From contig NZ_JANPVN010000001.1 of the NCBI RefSeq assembly GCF_026157085.1, forward strand, positions 2,391,001-2,455,000: a DNA stretch of 64,000 bases, read 5' to 3'. The translations under genes were made by a program, and so were the position numbers. Within the stretch, counting starts at the first letter, position 1. Each line of letters begins with the position of its first letter. The DNA comes from Sphingomicrobium arenosum (GTDB taxonomy: Bacteria; Pseudomonadota; Alphaproteobacteria; Sphingomonadales; Sphingomonadaceae). Under the pieces are notes generated by a model. The model was not told the origin of the DNA and made no database searches. It saw only the letters and a program-made list of their open reading frames with translations. Of this stretch, positions 20,430 to 29,440 are shown piece by piece.

Positions 20430-22766
20430 TCAATCCACGCGCATGGCTGCGTCGATCAGTGCCTGTTCGGCCTCGACCAGCAGCGCTTCGTCGGCGGCCC
20501 CGCCGGGGGCCTGTTCGCGGCCGATGACAACCATCAGCGGCACCGCCATGGGGGTGACGCGGGGGGCTTCGACATGGACCATGGTGTCGGCCGCGCGCTC
20601 GACGAGGCGGGCGAGGCGGCCGAGTTCGGTCATCCGTGCCTTGGCGTCCTCCCACGCCGCGCGCATGAGCAGATGGTCGGGCTCGTAACGCTTCAGGACG
20701 TCGTAGATAAGGTCCGTCGAGAAACTGACCTGCTTGCCGGTCTTGCGCTGGCCCGGGTGTTGCCGCTCGACCAGCCCGCCGATCACCGCGACTTCGCGGA
20801 AGGCGCGTTTGAGCAAGTGCGATTCCTCGACCCATTCCTTGAATTCGTCTTCGAGGATGTCGGCTGAAAAGAGCGACTTGGGGTCGGTTACGGGCTTCAA
20901 TGACGATACCGCGAGGGCATAATCGTTGGCGACCCAGTTGAGGGGCTTCAATCCGGCGCGCTCCATGCGGTTGGTGATGAGCATGCCGAGGCTCTGGTGC
21001 GCGTTCCAGCCATCAAAGCTGTAGCTCACCATGAAATGGCGTCCCTCGTGCGGGAAGGTCTCGACCAGCAGTTCGTGCGGTTCGGGCAGGATCGAGCGCT
21101 TGGACTGCACGTCGAGCCATTCGCGTACGTCATCCGGGAAACGCTGCCTCTGGCTCCGGTCGGCGAGGAAGCCGCGCACGCGCTCGGCAAGGTGGGTCGA
21201 CATGCTCATCCGCTGGCCGCCATAGCTGACGATCCGCCCGTTCTTGGTCGAGGCGCGCACGATGATGTCGGCGTCCTTGAAGCCTTCCACTTCGAGGCTG
21301 AGGCCCGAAAAGTAGAAGGCATCGCCTACCGTCAGCGTCGAGCCGAAGCCTTCCTCGACCCGCCCGATCTTGCGCCCGTTTCGAAAGCGCACATCCATCA
21401 TGACATTGTCGACGATGACGCCCGCATTGAGGCGATGCTTCTGCGCCACGACGGGTTTGGTGATGCGCCACAGGCCGGGCTCCTGCTCGACGAGGCGGCG
21501 ATATTTGTCATAGGCCTTTAGAGCATAGCCGCCGGTCGAATTGAGGTGCAGGATGCGCTCCCATTCCTCCTCGCGCAGCCCCGCATAAGGCGCGGCGGAG
21601 CGCACTTCGGCGAGCAGTTCGTCGGCGCGAAACGGCCCGGCGCAGGCGACCCCCATGACATGCTGGGCGAGCACGTCCAGCGCACCGGGGCGGAACTGTT
21701 CGGGATCGAGTTCGCCATCCTCGATCGCATCGAGACAGGCGCGGGCTTCGAGATATTCGAAGCGGTTGCCCGGGACGATCATGCCCTTCGACGGCTCGTT
21801 CAGGCGGTGGTTGGCGCGGCCGACGCGCTGGAGTAGGCGGCTGGAGCCCTTGGGGGCGCCCATCTGCGCGACGAGATCGACATTGCCCCAGTCCAATCCC
21901 ATGTCGAGGCTGGCCGTCGCGACGAGCCCGCGCAGCCTCCCCTCGGCCATCGCCAGCTCGACCTTGCGCCGCGCCTCGATACTCAAGCTGCCGTGGTGGA
22001 CCCCGATCGGTAGCTTCTTGTCATTGGCGCTCCACAAATCCTGGAAGATGAGTTCGCACAAGCTTCGCGTGTTGCAGAAGATGATGCTCGCGCCATGTTC
22101 ATCGATGAGGTCGAGCACCTGCCGCGCGGCATAGCGGCCCGAATGGCCCGACCAGGGTACGCGTTCTTCGGGGATGAGGATCGACAGGTCGGCGGGCGCG
22201 CCGGGCTCGCCCTCGACGAGCCGCACCATGTCGATATCGCCATCGGGCGCGAGCCAGGCGCGATAGGCGTCGGGGTCGGCGATGGTGGCGGACAGGCCGA
22301 CGCGGCGAAGCCTGGGGCTCAATCGCTGGAGCCGCGCCATGGCGAGGCTGAGCAGATCGCCGCGCTTTTCCTTGGCGAAGGCGTGGATCTCGTCGACGAC
22401 GATGGTGTGGAGATTGCCGAACATTTTGTCGGCGTCGGGATAGGTGAGGAGCAGCGACAGGCTCTCGGGGGTGGTCAGCAGCATCTGCGGCGGCTTGGTT
22501 CGTTGCCGCTGCTTGCGATTGGATGGGGTGTCGCCCGAGCGCGTCTCGACGCGGATATCAAGCCCCATCTCCTCGATCGGGGTGAGGAGGTTGCGCTGGA
22601 CGTCGACCGCCAGCGCCTTCAGCGGCGAGATGTAGAGTGTATGGAGGCCCTCGGTGGGCGCCTCGATCAGGTCGACGATGCTGGGCAGGAACCCTGCGAG
22701 CGTCTTGCCCGCGCCGGTGGCGGCGACGAGCAGCGCATGGTCGCCCGCGCGGCCCGCCTCCAGCAT
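20430..22766 (-). CDS. Ligase-associated DNA damage response DEXH-box helicase (Lhr family)
   Basis: From the first ATG the protein has 778 residues. Walker A (ATGAGKT, residues 16-22) lies at the very start, followed by DEIH (VVDEIHAF), TSLAT-type blocks (GLVATASLDMGLDWG) and the motif VI region QRVGRANHR, then a long Lhr-specific C-terminal region. The family translocates on single-stranded DNA and unwinds nucleic-acid duplexes in DNA repair. Twenty-six further in-frame codons upstream (up to a CTG at 22844) encode a plausible family N-terminus, VIEQWFARRDWRLRDHQAG. The true start is therefore probably non-ATG and overlaps the stop of the upstream small gene. See the separate finding. Confidence 0.92.
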   Translation of the reverse strand: MLEAGRAGDHALLVAATGAGKTLAGFLPSIVDLIEAPTEGLHTLYISPLKALAVDVQRNLLTPIEEMGLDIRVETRSGDTPSNRKQRQRTKPPQMLLTTPESLSLLLTYPDADKMFGNLHTIVVDEIHAFAKEKRGDLLSLAMARLQRLSPRLRRVGLSATIADPDAYRAWLAPDGDIDMVRLVEGEPGAPADLSILIPEERVPWSGHSGRYAARQVLDLIDEHGASIIFCNTRSLCELIFQDLWSANDKKLPIGVHHGSLSIEARRKVELAMAEGRLRGLVATASLDMGLDWGNVDLVAQMGAPKGSSRLLQRVGRANHRLNEPSKGMIVPGNRFEYLEARACLDAIEDGELDPEQFRPGALDVLAQHVMGVACAGPFRADELLAEVRSAAPYAGLREEEWERILHLNSTGGYALKAYDKYRRLVEQEPGLWRITKPVVAQKHRLNAGVIVDNVMMDVRFRNGRKIGRVEEGFGSTLTVGDAFYFSGLSLEVEGFKDADIIVRASTKNGRIVSYGGQRMSMSTHLAERVRGFLADRSQRQRFPDDVREWLDVQSKRSILPEPHELLVETFPHEGRHFMVSYSFDGWNAHQSLGMLITNRMERAGLKPLNWVANDYALAVSSLKPVTDPKSLFSADILEDEFKEWVEESHLLKRAFREVAVIGGLVERQHPGQRKTGKQVSFSTDLIYDVLKRYEPDHLLMRAAWEDAKARMTELGRLARLVERAADTMVHVEAPRVTPMAVPLMVVIGREQAPGGAADEALLVEAEQALIDAAMRVD

Positions 22767-22840
22767 GCCCGCCTGATGGTCGCGCAGCCGCCAATCGCGG
22801 CGCGCGAACCATTGTTCGATAACCTTGGGTAGGTCTGCGC

Positions 22841-23026
22841 TCAGGCGTCGCCCTCGCGGCGCTCGGCGGCTTCATGCTCTTCGCGATAGAGCTCGTCGGT
22901 GGCGCGTTCGGTGCGCGCGATGTCGGCGGGGCTGTCCTTCGCCTTGTTGCGGCTGATCGCATAGATGAAGACGATGAGGAGGAGGGCGGCGCCGATGATG
23001 GCGACGAGGCCGAGTCCTTCGGGCAT
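22841..23026 (-). CDS. Small single-pass membrane protein, unknown function
   Basis: This 61-residue protein starts at MPEGLGLVAI with AAAGGA upstream. It contains one membrane helix (about residues 6-23) and a charged cytoplasmic helix rich in Arg and Glu (ERATDELYREEHEAAERR). Its stop overlaps the in-frame extension of the Lhr helicase gene, so the two are probably translationally coupled. No family is recognised. It faces the exonuclease gene divergently with 64 nt between. Confidence 0.65.
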   Translation of the reverse strand: MPEGLGLVAIIGAALLLIVFIYAISRNKAKDSPADIARTERATDELYREEHEAAERREGDA

Positions 23027-23090
23027 GATGATACGTCCTTTCGGTCTATGACCGGAACGAACCGGCCTGTTCACCCACTATAACGGCGCA

Positions 23091-24089
23091 ATGCCCCGCT
23101 TGGGTTCCTGGATCGAGCCGCACCCGGAAGGGATTTACGTGAAGCCGGCCGATGCATGGGTCGATCCCATGCAGCCCAAGGAACGCGCCCTCGTCACGCA
23201 TGGCCATGCCGACCACGCCCGCGGCGGCCATGGCGCGGTCTGGGCGACGCCCGAAACGCTGGCGATCATGGGCGTGCGCTATGGCGAACAGACCGAGATG
23301 CCGGTGCAATATGGCGAGAAGGTGCGGGTGGGCGACGTCGACGTGAGCTTCGTGCCCGCAGGCCATGTACTGGGTTCGGCGCAGATCGTGCTCGAACATG
23401 GCGGCGAGCGGGTGGTGGTGTCGGGCGATTACAAGCGCCGTCCCGACCCGACCTGCGAGCCGTTCGTCGTCACGCCCTGCGACATCTTCATCACCGAGGC
23501 GACCTTCGGCCTGCCGGTGTTTCGCCATCCCGATACGGGGGCGGAGATCGACCGGGCGCTCGCCCGCCTGCACGCAGAGCCCGGGCGCTGCGTGCTGGTC
23601 GGCGCCTATGCGCTCGGCAAGGCGCAGCGGGTGGTCAAGGAGATGCGGCTGCGCGGCCATCACGCGCCCATCTATTACCACGGTGCGATGGAAAGGCTGT
23701 GCCAGCTCTATCAGGATCTCGGCGTCGATCTTGGCGAATTGCGCCCCGCGACGGGGGTGGCGAAGGACGAGCTTCGCGACAAGATCATCATCTGTCCGCC
23801 GGGGCAGTTGAACGATCGCTGGGCGCGGCGGCTGCCCGATCCGGTCACCGCCATGGCCTCGGGCTGGATGCGGGTGCGCCAGCGCGCGCGCCAGCGCAAT
23901 GTCGAGTTGCCGCTGGTCATCAGCGACCATGCCGACTGGGACGAATTGACGACGACGATCCAGGAGGTCGCCCCGCGCGAGGTGTGGATCACCCATGGCC
24001 GCGAGGACGCGTTGAAGCATTGGTGCGAGACGCGCCAGATCAAGGCGCGCGAATTACGGCTGCTCGGCCGCGAGGAAGAGAATGAGTGA
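23091..24089 (+). CDS. Ligase-associated DNA exonuclease (MBL/beta-CASP, SNM1-like)
   Basis: The 332-residue protein has the metallo-beta-lactamase motif THGHADH (His37-His42), a further metal histidine in AGHVLGSAQ, VVSGDYK, and a beta-CASP-like second half with ISDHADWDEL and WITHGRED. This is the pattern of the ligase-associated DNA exonuclease family related to SNM1/Pso2 crosslink repair nucleases. In other genomes the next gene is usually an ATP-dependent DNA ligase; here an alcohol dehydrogenase follows instead. The divergent helicase/pdeM genes complete the rest of the set. Confidence 0.92.
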   Translation: MPRLGSWIEPHPEGIYVKPADAWVDPMQPKERALVTHGHADHARGGHGAVWATPETLAIMGVRYGEQTEMPVQYGEKVRVGDVDVSFVPAGHVLGSAQIVLEHGGERVVVSGDYKRRPDPTCEPFVVTPCDIFITEATFGLPVFRHPDTGAEIDRALARLHAEPGRCVLVGAYALGKAQRVVKEMRLRGHHAPIYYHGAMERLCQLYQDLGVDLGELRPATGVAKDELRDKIIICPPGQLNDRWARRLPDPVTAMASGWMRVRQRARQRNVELPLVISDHADWDELTTTIQEVAPREVWITHGREDALKHWCETRQIKARELRLLGREEENE

Positions 24090-24144
24090 GGGAAAGCGGC
24101 GGGCGACCCGTTGCTTTCCTCATGCCTAGCAAAAGGAGACGAAA

Positions 24145-25260
24145 ATGAAGGTCCATGGTTATGGCGCGCTCGAGGCCGGCGCAAAGATGGTGCCGGTGCA
24201 ATTCGAACGCGAAGCGCTGCGCGCGGGCGAGGTGGCGATCAAGATCAGCCACTGCGGCGTCTGCCACTCTGACCTTCACCAGGTGAACGACGATTGGGAC
24301 AACAGCCTCTACCCCTGCGTGCCGGGTCATGAAATCGTCGGCAAGGTGACCGCCGTCGGAGAAGGCGTCGAGAAATATAGCGAAGGCGATGTCGTCGGCG
24401 TCGGCTGCATGGTCAACAGCTGCCAGCAATGCGCCAACTGCAAGGCCGGCGAGGAGCAATATTGCACCGGGCCCAAGGGCTGCACGCTGACCTACAATGG
24501 TCCTGCCGTCCCCGATGGCACCAACAGCTATGGCGGTTATTCGGACGGGATCATCGTGCGCGAGGAATTCGTCGTCCGGGTGCCCGATGCGCTCAAGCCC
24601 GAGGAAGCCGCGCCCATCCTGTGCGCCGGGATCACCACCTACCAGCCGATGAAGCATTGGAACGTAAAGATGGGCGACCGCGTCGGCATCGCCGGTATCG
24701 GCGGGCTCGGGCATCTCGCCATCGAGACGGCCAAGGCGCTGGGTGCCCATGTCGTGGCGCTGACCACCTCACCCGAAAAGAAGGAGATGATCCTCGAGGA
24801 CCTGGGCGCCGACGAGGTCATCGTGATGAGCGATGAGAAAGCGCTGGAGGAGGCGGCGATGAGCCTCGACTTCCTCCTGTCGACGATCCCCTACAAGCAT
24901 GACATCAACAGCTATATCCCGCTGATGAAGAAGAACACGACGATCTGCATCGTCGGCAATCTCATCGGCTTCGACAATGTCGACACGTCGGGAATGGTGT
25001 TCAATCGCATCCAGTTGGCGGGCAGCCTGATCGGCGGGGTCGAGGATACGCAGGAGATCCTCGATTTCTATGCCGAACATGGCATCAAGCCGGACATCAC
25101 GCTGATCGCGCCCGACCAGATCAACGAGGCGTTCGAGCGCATGAAGAACGAGAATGTGCGCTTTCGCCACGTCATCGACATGAGCCTGTTGAAGGCCGAT
25201 GACGGCGACGAGAAGATCGAGCAGCCGGTGCGCGGCGAGGTCGTCGGACGCGATGCCTAG
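24145..25260 (+). CDS. Zinc-dependent NAD(P)-dependent alcohol dehydrogenase
   Basis: The 371-residue medium-chain dehydrogenase has the catalytic zinc site (HCGVCHSDLH with Cys37, then GHE at 61-63). It has a structural zinc site with four cysteines (CQQCANCKAGEEQYC) and a Rossmann GIGGLGHLAI. The CGVCHSDLH-type start and the overall pattern resemble the YahK/cinnamyl-alcohol dehydrogenase group, which reduces aldehydes with NADPH. An extra ~20-residue charged tail follows the usual C-terminus. It has its own RBS (AAAGGAGA) and ends overlapping the convergent pgmG by 4 nt. Confidence 0.92.
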   Translation: MKVHGYGALEAGAKMVPVQFEREALRAGEVAIKISHCGVCHSDLHQVNDDWDNSLYPCVPGHEIVGKVTAVGEGVEKYSEGDVVGVGCMVNSCQQCANCKAGEEQYCTGPKGCTLTYNGPAVPDGTNSYGGYSDGIIVREEFVVRVPDALKPEEAAPILCAGITTYQPMKHWNVKMGDRVGIAGIGGLGHLAIETAKALGAHVVALTTSPEKKEMILEDLGADEVIVMSDEKALEEAAMSLDFLLSTIPYKHDINSYIPLMKKNTTICIVGNLIGFDNVDTSGMVFNRIQLAGSLIGGVEDTQEILDFYAEHGIKPDITLIAPDQINEAFERMKNENVRFRHVIDMSLLKADDGDEKIEQPVRGEVVGRDA

Positions 25261-26624
25261 TGGCGGCTGACGCCGAGCGTTCCGAGTTCGGCGTCGATCT
25301 GTGCGACGAGGCGGTCGAGGCCCTCTTCGTCGCTCGCCTCGGCGCGGGCGGCGAGGACGTCCTGCGTGTTGGAGGCGCGAAGGAGCCACCAGCCGTCCTC
25401 GGTCGTCACGCGCGCACCGTCGGTCTCGTCGATGGTGACGCCGCTGGCGCGAAGGTTGGCGAGGAGATCGTCGACGATTTGAAACTTGTCGTGATCGCCG
25501 ACGGGGAAGCGCATTTCGGGCGTCGCGACCGTCTGCGGCATGGCGTCGATCAGTTCGGCGAGGCTGTGGCCCGAGGCATGGATCGCCTCGATCAGGCGAA
25601 CGGCGGCATATAGCGCATCGTCGAAACCGTACCAGCGGTGCTTGAAGAAGATGTGGCCGCTCATCTCGCCCGCCAGCGGTGCGCCGGTTTCCTTCATCTT
25701 GGCCTTGATGAGGCTGTGGCCCGTCTTCCACATGAGCGGCGCGCCGCCCAGGGTCTCGATGCGGTCGAAGAAGGTCTTCGATGCTTTCACATCGGCGATG
25801 ACGGTGGCGCCGGGATGTTCGGCGAGCACGGGGCCGGCGAGCAGCATGAGGATCTGGTCGCCCCACACGACGCGCCCGCGCCCATCGACCGCGCCGATGC
25901 GGTCGCCGTCGCCATCGAAGGCGATGCCGAAGTCGAGATCATGGTCGGCGACCAGCGCCTTTAAATCGGCGAGGTTCTTTTCGACGGTGGGGTCGGGGTG
26001 GTGATTGGGAAAGGCGCCGTCGACGTCGGTATAGATGGCGCGATGCTCGCCCGGCAGCGTTTCGAGGAGCTTGACGAGCGCGGGGCCGGCGGCGCCATTG
26101 CCCGCGTCCCAGCCGATGCGGAAGGTACCGCCGCGAAAATCCTCGGTCAGGCGCGCGACATAGGCATCGAGCACGTCCTTCTCGGCATAGCTGCCGCTGC
26201 CTTCGCTCCAGTCGCCGGCCTCCGCGATCGCGCCCAGCTCCTGGATCGCATCGCCATGGACCGAGCCGTCACCCAGCAGCATCTTGAAACCGTTATAGTC
26301 GGACGGATTGTGGCTGCCCGTGACCTGGATGCCCGCGTCGACGTCCAAGGTGGCGGCGGCGAAATAGAGCATCGGCGAGGGGCCCATGCCGACATCGACC
26401 ACGTCGAGCCCGCCTGCGCGCAGCCCTTCGATCAGCGCGGCCTGGAGGCGGGGGCTATGCTCGCGCCCGTCGCGCCCGACCGCGACCGAGCCGAAGCCTT
26501 TCGCCCTCGCCATGGTCGCGAAGGCGCGGCCCAAGGCCGTCGCATCACCTTCATCGAGCGTGTCGCCGACCACTCCCCGAATATCGTACTGGCGAAGGAT
26601 CGAGGGGTCGAACTGATGGCTCAT
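25257..26624 (-). CDS. pgmG: Phosphoglucomutase/phosphomannomutase
   Basis: The 455-residue alpha-D-phosphohexomutase interconverts hexose 1- and 6-phosphates for envelope polysaccharide precursors. The phosphoserine is Ser104 in TGSHNP. The magnesium loop is DGDGDR (236-241), the sugar-binding loop is GEMSGH, and the C-terminal phosphate-binding loop is RASNTQ. The gene follows mipZ by 8 nt on the same strand, so cotranscription with the division-site gene is likely. Confidence 0.94.
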   Translation of the reverse strand: MSHQFDPSILRQYDIRGVVGDTLDEGDATALGRAFATMARAKGFGSVAVGRDGREHSPRLQAALIEGLRAGGLDVVDVGMGPSPMLYFAAATLDVDAGIQVTGSHNPSDYNGFKMLLGDGSVHGDAIQELGAIAEAGDWSEGSGSYAEKDVLDAYVARLTEDFRGGTFRIGWDAGNGAAGPALVKLLETLPGEHRAIYTDVDGAFPNHHPDPTVEKNLADLKALVADHDLDFGIAFDGDGDRIGAVDGRGRVVWGDQILMLLAGPVLAEHPGATVIADVKASKTFFDRIETLGGAPLMWKTGHSLIKAKMKETGAPLAGEMSGHIFFKHRWYGFDDALYAAVRLIEAIHASGHSLAELIDAMPQTVATPEMRFPVGDHDKFQIVDDLLANLRASGVTIDETDGARVTTEDGWWLLRASNTQDVLAARAEASDEEGLDRLVAQIDAELGTLGVSRH

Positions 26625-26632
26625 GAAGGCTC

Positions 26633-27424
26633 CTAACTGGCTTCGGCGATGGCCTGTGCCGACGGGTCGGGCAAATCGAGGCTGGCGACCATTTCGCGCA
26701 ATTCCTGCCGCGCGGCAATATGGCCGAGCCCGACATCGGGCAAGTGCTTGAAGTCCAAGAGCGTCAGCCCCTTGGGGAAAAGCTCGCGGAAGATGACTCG
26801 TTCCCCCAGCCCCGGAATCGTGCGGAATCCGACCCGCTTGGACAGCTGCGACAAAGCGGCGGTGACGCGCGTCTTGTTGTGGCTCTCGATATGCTGGAGG
26901 CGGTTCCTCAAGACCACCCAGTCGACGCTGCGGCCCAGTTCCTTGGCGCGGCGCTGGCGCGATTGCCAGATGAGGTCGGCATAGAAGCTGGGGCGCTCGA
27001 CCTCATAGGTTTCGGGGTCGACCTGGCCGATGAGGTCGAGATCGACGAAACTGTCGTTGATCGGGGTGACGAGCGTGTCGGCGAACAGGATGGCGGTCCG
27101 CGCCATGTCGTCGTCGCGGCCCGGCGTGTCGACGACGACGAAGTCGTTCTTGGTCGCCAGCCGGGTGAGCGCGGCATCGAAGGCGGCGTCCGAACGATCC
27201 TCGAGCACCTCGTGCTGGACCATCGGGATGGGCACGCCGAGGCGTTTGGCGGTCTTTTCGCGATTTTCGAGGTAGCGGTCGAGCGTGCGCTGGCGCTGGT
27301 CGAGGTCCAACGCCCCGACACGCGCGCCTGCGGCGGCGAGCGCGATGGCGGTATGTACCGCGGTAGTGGATTTTCCAGTCCCGCCCTTTTCATTGGCGAA
27401 GACGATGAAATGCGGCTGGCCCAT
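26633..27424 (-). CDS. mipZ: Division plane positioning ATPase MipZ
   Basis: The 263-residue ParA/MinD-type ATPase has the deviant Walker A KGGTGKST (13-20) and DTPGRDDDMAR for switch II. The sequence matches MipZ, which in Caulobacter forms a bipolar gradient through ParB and inhibits FtsZ assembly away from midcell. The ATG at 27424 starts exactly at the first beta strand (MGQPHFIVFANEKGG), so the upstream in-frame ATG is not used. It is divergent from panC across a 59-nt promoter region. Confidence 0.94.
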   Translation of the reverse strand: MGQPHFIVFANEKGGTGKSTTAVHTAIALAAAGARVGALDLDQRQRTLDRYLENREKTAKRLGVPIPMVQHEVLEDRSDAAFDAALTRLATKNDFVVVDTPGRDDDMARTAILFADTLVTPINDSFVDLDLIGQVDPETYEVERPSFYADLIWQSRQRRAKELGRSVDWVVLRNRLQHIESHNKTRVTAALSQLSKRVGFRTIPGLGERVIFRELFPKGLTLLDFKHLPDVGLGHIAARQELREMVASLDLPDPSAQAIAEAS

Positions 27425-27483
27425 TGGCTCCCTGCCCCCTAGGTATCTGGTCGAAATGGATTCTAGTCCAAGGGGCAAGTCCT

Positions 27484-28320
27484 GTGCAAATCATTAAGAG
27501 CAAAGAAAATCTGGCCGCCGCGCTGGCGCGCCTTCGCGAGGGCGGCCGGGCGCTCGCGATGGTGCCGACGATGGGCGCGCTGCACGAGGGGCATCTGGCG
27601 CTGGTCGCCGAGGCGGCGCGGCGGGCCGATAAGGTCGTCGCCTCGATCTTCGTCAATCCCTTGCAATTCAACGATGCGGGCGACCTCGAGCGCTATCCGC
27701 GCGACGAGGAAGGCGATGCAGCCAAGCTGGAAAGCGCGGGCTGCGATGCGGTGTGGATGCCCACGCCCGCCGACCTCTATCCCGAGGGGTTCGCCACGAC
27801 CGTCCATGTCGCGGGCATCACCGAGGCTTGGGAAGGTGCGCATCGGCCCGGCCATTTCGACGGGGTGGCGACGGTCGTGACCAAGCTCTTCACCAACGTG
27901 GCGCCCGACGTCGCCGTCTTCGGCGAGAAGGATTACCAGCAATTGGCGCTCATCCGGCGGCTGACCGTCGACCTCGACCTCGGGGTGGAGATCGTGGGGC
28001 TGCCGACGGTGCGGGCCGAGGATGGGCTGGCGCTCTCCTCGCGCAATGCGCTGTTGTCGGTAGAGGAGCGTGCCGCAGCGGTGGCGCTGCCCCGCGCGCT
28101 CGACGAGATGGCCCGGGCGATCGGCGCGGGTGCCTCCCCCCGCGAGGCCGAAGCGGCGGCGCGCGAGACACTGCAATCTGCCGGTTTCGGGCCGATCGAC
28201 TATGTCGCTTATGTCGATGGCGACACGCTCGAGCCGCTCAAAAGCGCCCGAGAAGGAGCGCGAATCATCGCGGCGGCGAGCCTTGGCAAGGTGCGACTTA
28301 TCGACAACAGGGCGGGCTGA
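27484..28320 (+). CDS. panC: Pantothenate synthetase
   Basis: The 278-residue enzyme ligates pantoate and beta-alanine with ATP in coenzyme A synthesis. It carries the HIGH-like motif MGALHEGHL, the FVNPLQFN substrate segment, GEKDYQQL and the SSRN block (LALSSRNALL). The start is the GTG at 27484 with AAGGGG upstream, giving the family's usual length; an ATG at 27424 would add a stretch overlapping the mipZ start. Confidence 0.95.
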   Translation: MQIIKSKENLAAALARLREGGRALAMVPTMGALHEGHLALVAEAARRADKVVASIFVNPLQFNDAGDLERYPRDEEGDAAKLESAGCDAVWMPTPADLYPEGFATTVHVAGITEAWEGAHRPGHFDGVATVVTKLFTNVAPDVAVFGEKDYQQLALIRRLTVDLDLGVEIVGLPTVRAEDGLALSSRNALLSVEERAAAVALPRALDEMARAIGAGASPREAEAAARETLQSAGFGPIDYVAYVDGDTLEPLKSAREGARIIAAASLGKVRLIDNRAG

Positions 28321-28432
28321 ACCGTCCGTTCCGGAGATGGTATTTGCCGCGTTAACCATTTGTCAGGACCGAATCGCGATCACTGTTGCATCGACGGGCA
28401 CCAACGCCCGCAAGCAACAGGGGTTAAGTGAC

Positions 28433-28744
28433 ATGGCCATCAGCCAATCGAGTGCCGAGTTCCTGATCAAGAGCCGCATCGCCGATGCGATGACGGGCGA
28501 CGTGGATGCGCTGTTCGAGCTGGGCGTGAGCTATTCGACCGGCCGGGGCGGCTGCGAGGTCGATCTCATCGAAGCGCACAAATGGTTCAACCTTGCCGCC
28601 CTTAACGGCGACAAGCGCTCGCAGCAGTGCCGTGCCGAAATCTCGGTCGAGATGACCGCCCGCGAAATTGCCGAGGCACAGAAGAGCGCGCGCGCTTTCC
28701 TTGCCATGGGCGGTGCGGGCGCCGCGAACCGCTACGCCGCATAA
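28433..28744 (+). CDS. Sel1-like repeat protein
   Basis: The 103-residue protein contains one clear Sel1-type TPR unit (DVDALFELGVSYSTGR, then AHKWFNLAALNGDKRS), followed by a helix EIAEAQKSARAF. No signal peptide is evident. Sel1 repeats bind partner proteins; the partner is unknown. It begins at an ATG behind AACAGGGG and is probably transcribed alone, about 110 nt after panC. Confidence 0.72.
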   Translation: MAISQSSAEFLIKSRIADAMTGDVDALFELGVSYSTGRGGCEVDLIEAHKWFNLAALNGDKRSQQCRAEISVEMTAREIAEAQKSARAFLAMGGAGAANRYAA

Positions 28745-28790
28745 GGGAAAAGCGGGGCGGCATCGCTGCCACCCCGTCACATGTCACGGC

Positions 28791-28911
28791 GTTCGTTTCC
28801 CGCTGAGCCGAAAATGGTGATCCGGCGGGACCCGGCGCGCAGCGTAGCTGTGGCTACGTGAGCACCGGAATGCCCGGCGGGTTGCCATTTGCAGGCCAGC
28901 GGGGGACGAAC
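28791..28911. repeat. Long imperfect palindrome able to form one ~120-nt hairpin
   Basis: Almost the whole gap between the Sel1-like gene and pal is one inverted repeat. GTTCG (28791-28795) pairs with CGAAC (28907-28911), CCCGCTG with CAGCGGG, AAATGG (28812-28817) with CCATTT (28885-28890), and CCGG with CCGG. The apex is GCGTAGC-TGTG-GCTACGT (28842-28859). Many of the mismatches are T-G, which keep RNA pairing. It could be a 3'-UTR structure of pal, a processed RNA, or a MITE/REP-like dispersed element. No T-tract follows, so it is not a classical terminator. Confidence 0.75.
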
Positions 28912-29423
28912 TAGCGGACGATCACCGTCACCGCGCGGCGGTTCTGGGCATAGGCCTGTTCGTTCGAACCGAGCGCCACCGGGCGCTCCTTGCCCCAGCT
29001 GATCACCGTCATGCGGTTGTTGGGCACCCCCATCGAGGCGAGATATTCGCGCGCCGCATTGGCACGGCGCTCGCCGAGCCCCAGGTTATATTCGCGCGTG
29101 CCGCGTTCGTCGGCATGGCCTTCGATCGAGGCGTTGACGTTGGGGTTGGCGATGAGCCAGCGCGCCTGCGCCTCGAGCGTCGCGCGCGCGTCCATCTCGA
29201 GATTATACTGATCGGTCGCGAAATAGATGGTGTCCGAGCCGGCCGCCGCGATCAGCGCAGCCTGCGCATCGGGCAATTCGACGAGGTCGAGGTCGTTGTC
29301 GGCGACCGTGTTCGACGGCGTCTCGTAGGCGGGGGTCTCCGACGGGCCGATGACATCGTCGTCCTTGGAGCCGCAGGCCGCGAGCGCGAGGGTCGCCGCC
29401 GAGATGAGCAACAGTTTCTTCAT
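28911..29423 (-). CDS. pal: Peptidoglycan-associated lipoprotein Pal
   Basis: The 170-residue lipoprotein has a lipobox LAAC (Cys17), a short linker and a C-terminal OmpA-like peptidoglycan-binding domain. That domain carries the usual FATDQYNL, IEGHADERGTREYN and LGERRANA motifs. It anchors the outer membrane to peptidoglycan and interacts with TolB and TolA at the division site. It is the last gene of the Tol-Pal operon, 17 nt after tolB. Confidence 0.96.
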   Translation of the reverse strand: MKKLLLISAATLALAACGSKDDDVIGPSETPAYETPSNTVADNDLDLVELPDAQAALIAAAGSDTIYFATDQYNLEMDARATLEAQARWLIANPNVNASIEGHADERGTREYNLGLGERRANAAREYLASMGVPNNRMTVISWGKERPVALGSNEQAYAQNRRAVTVIVR

Positions 29424-29440
29424 GAAAAACTCCCTTTTCC

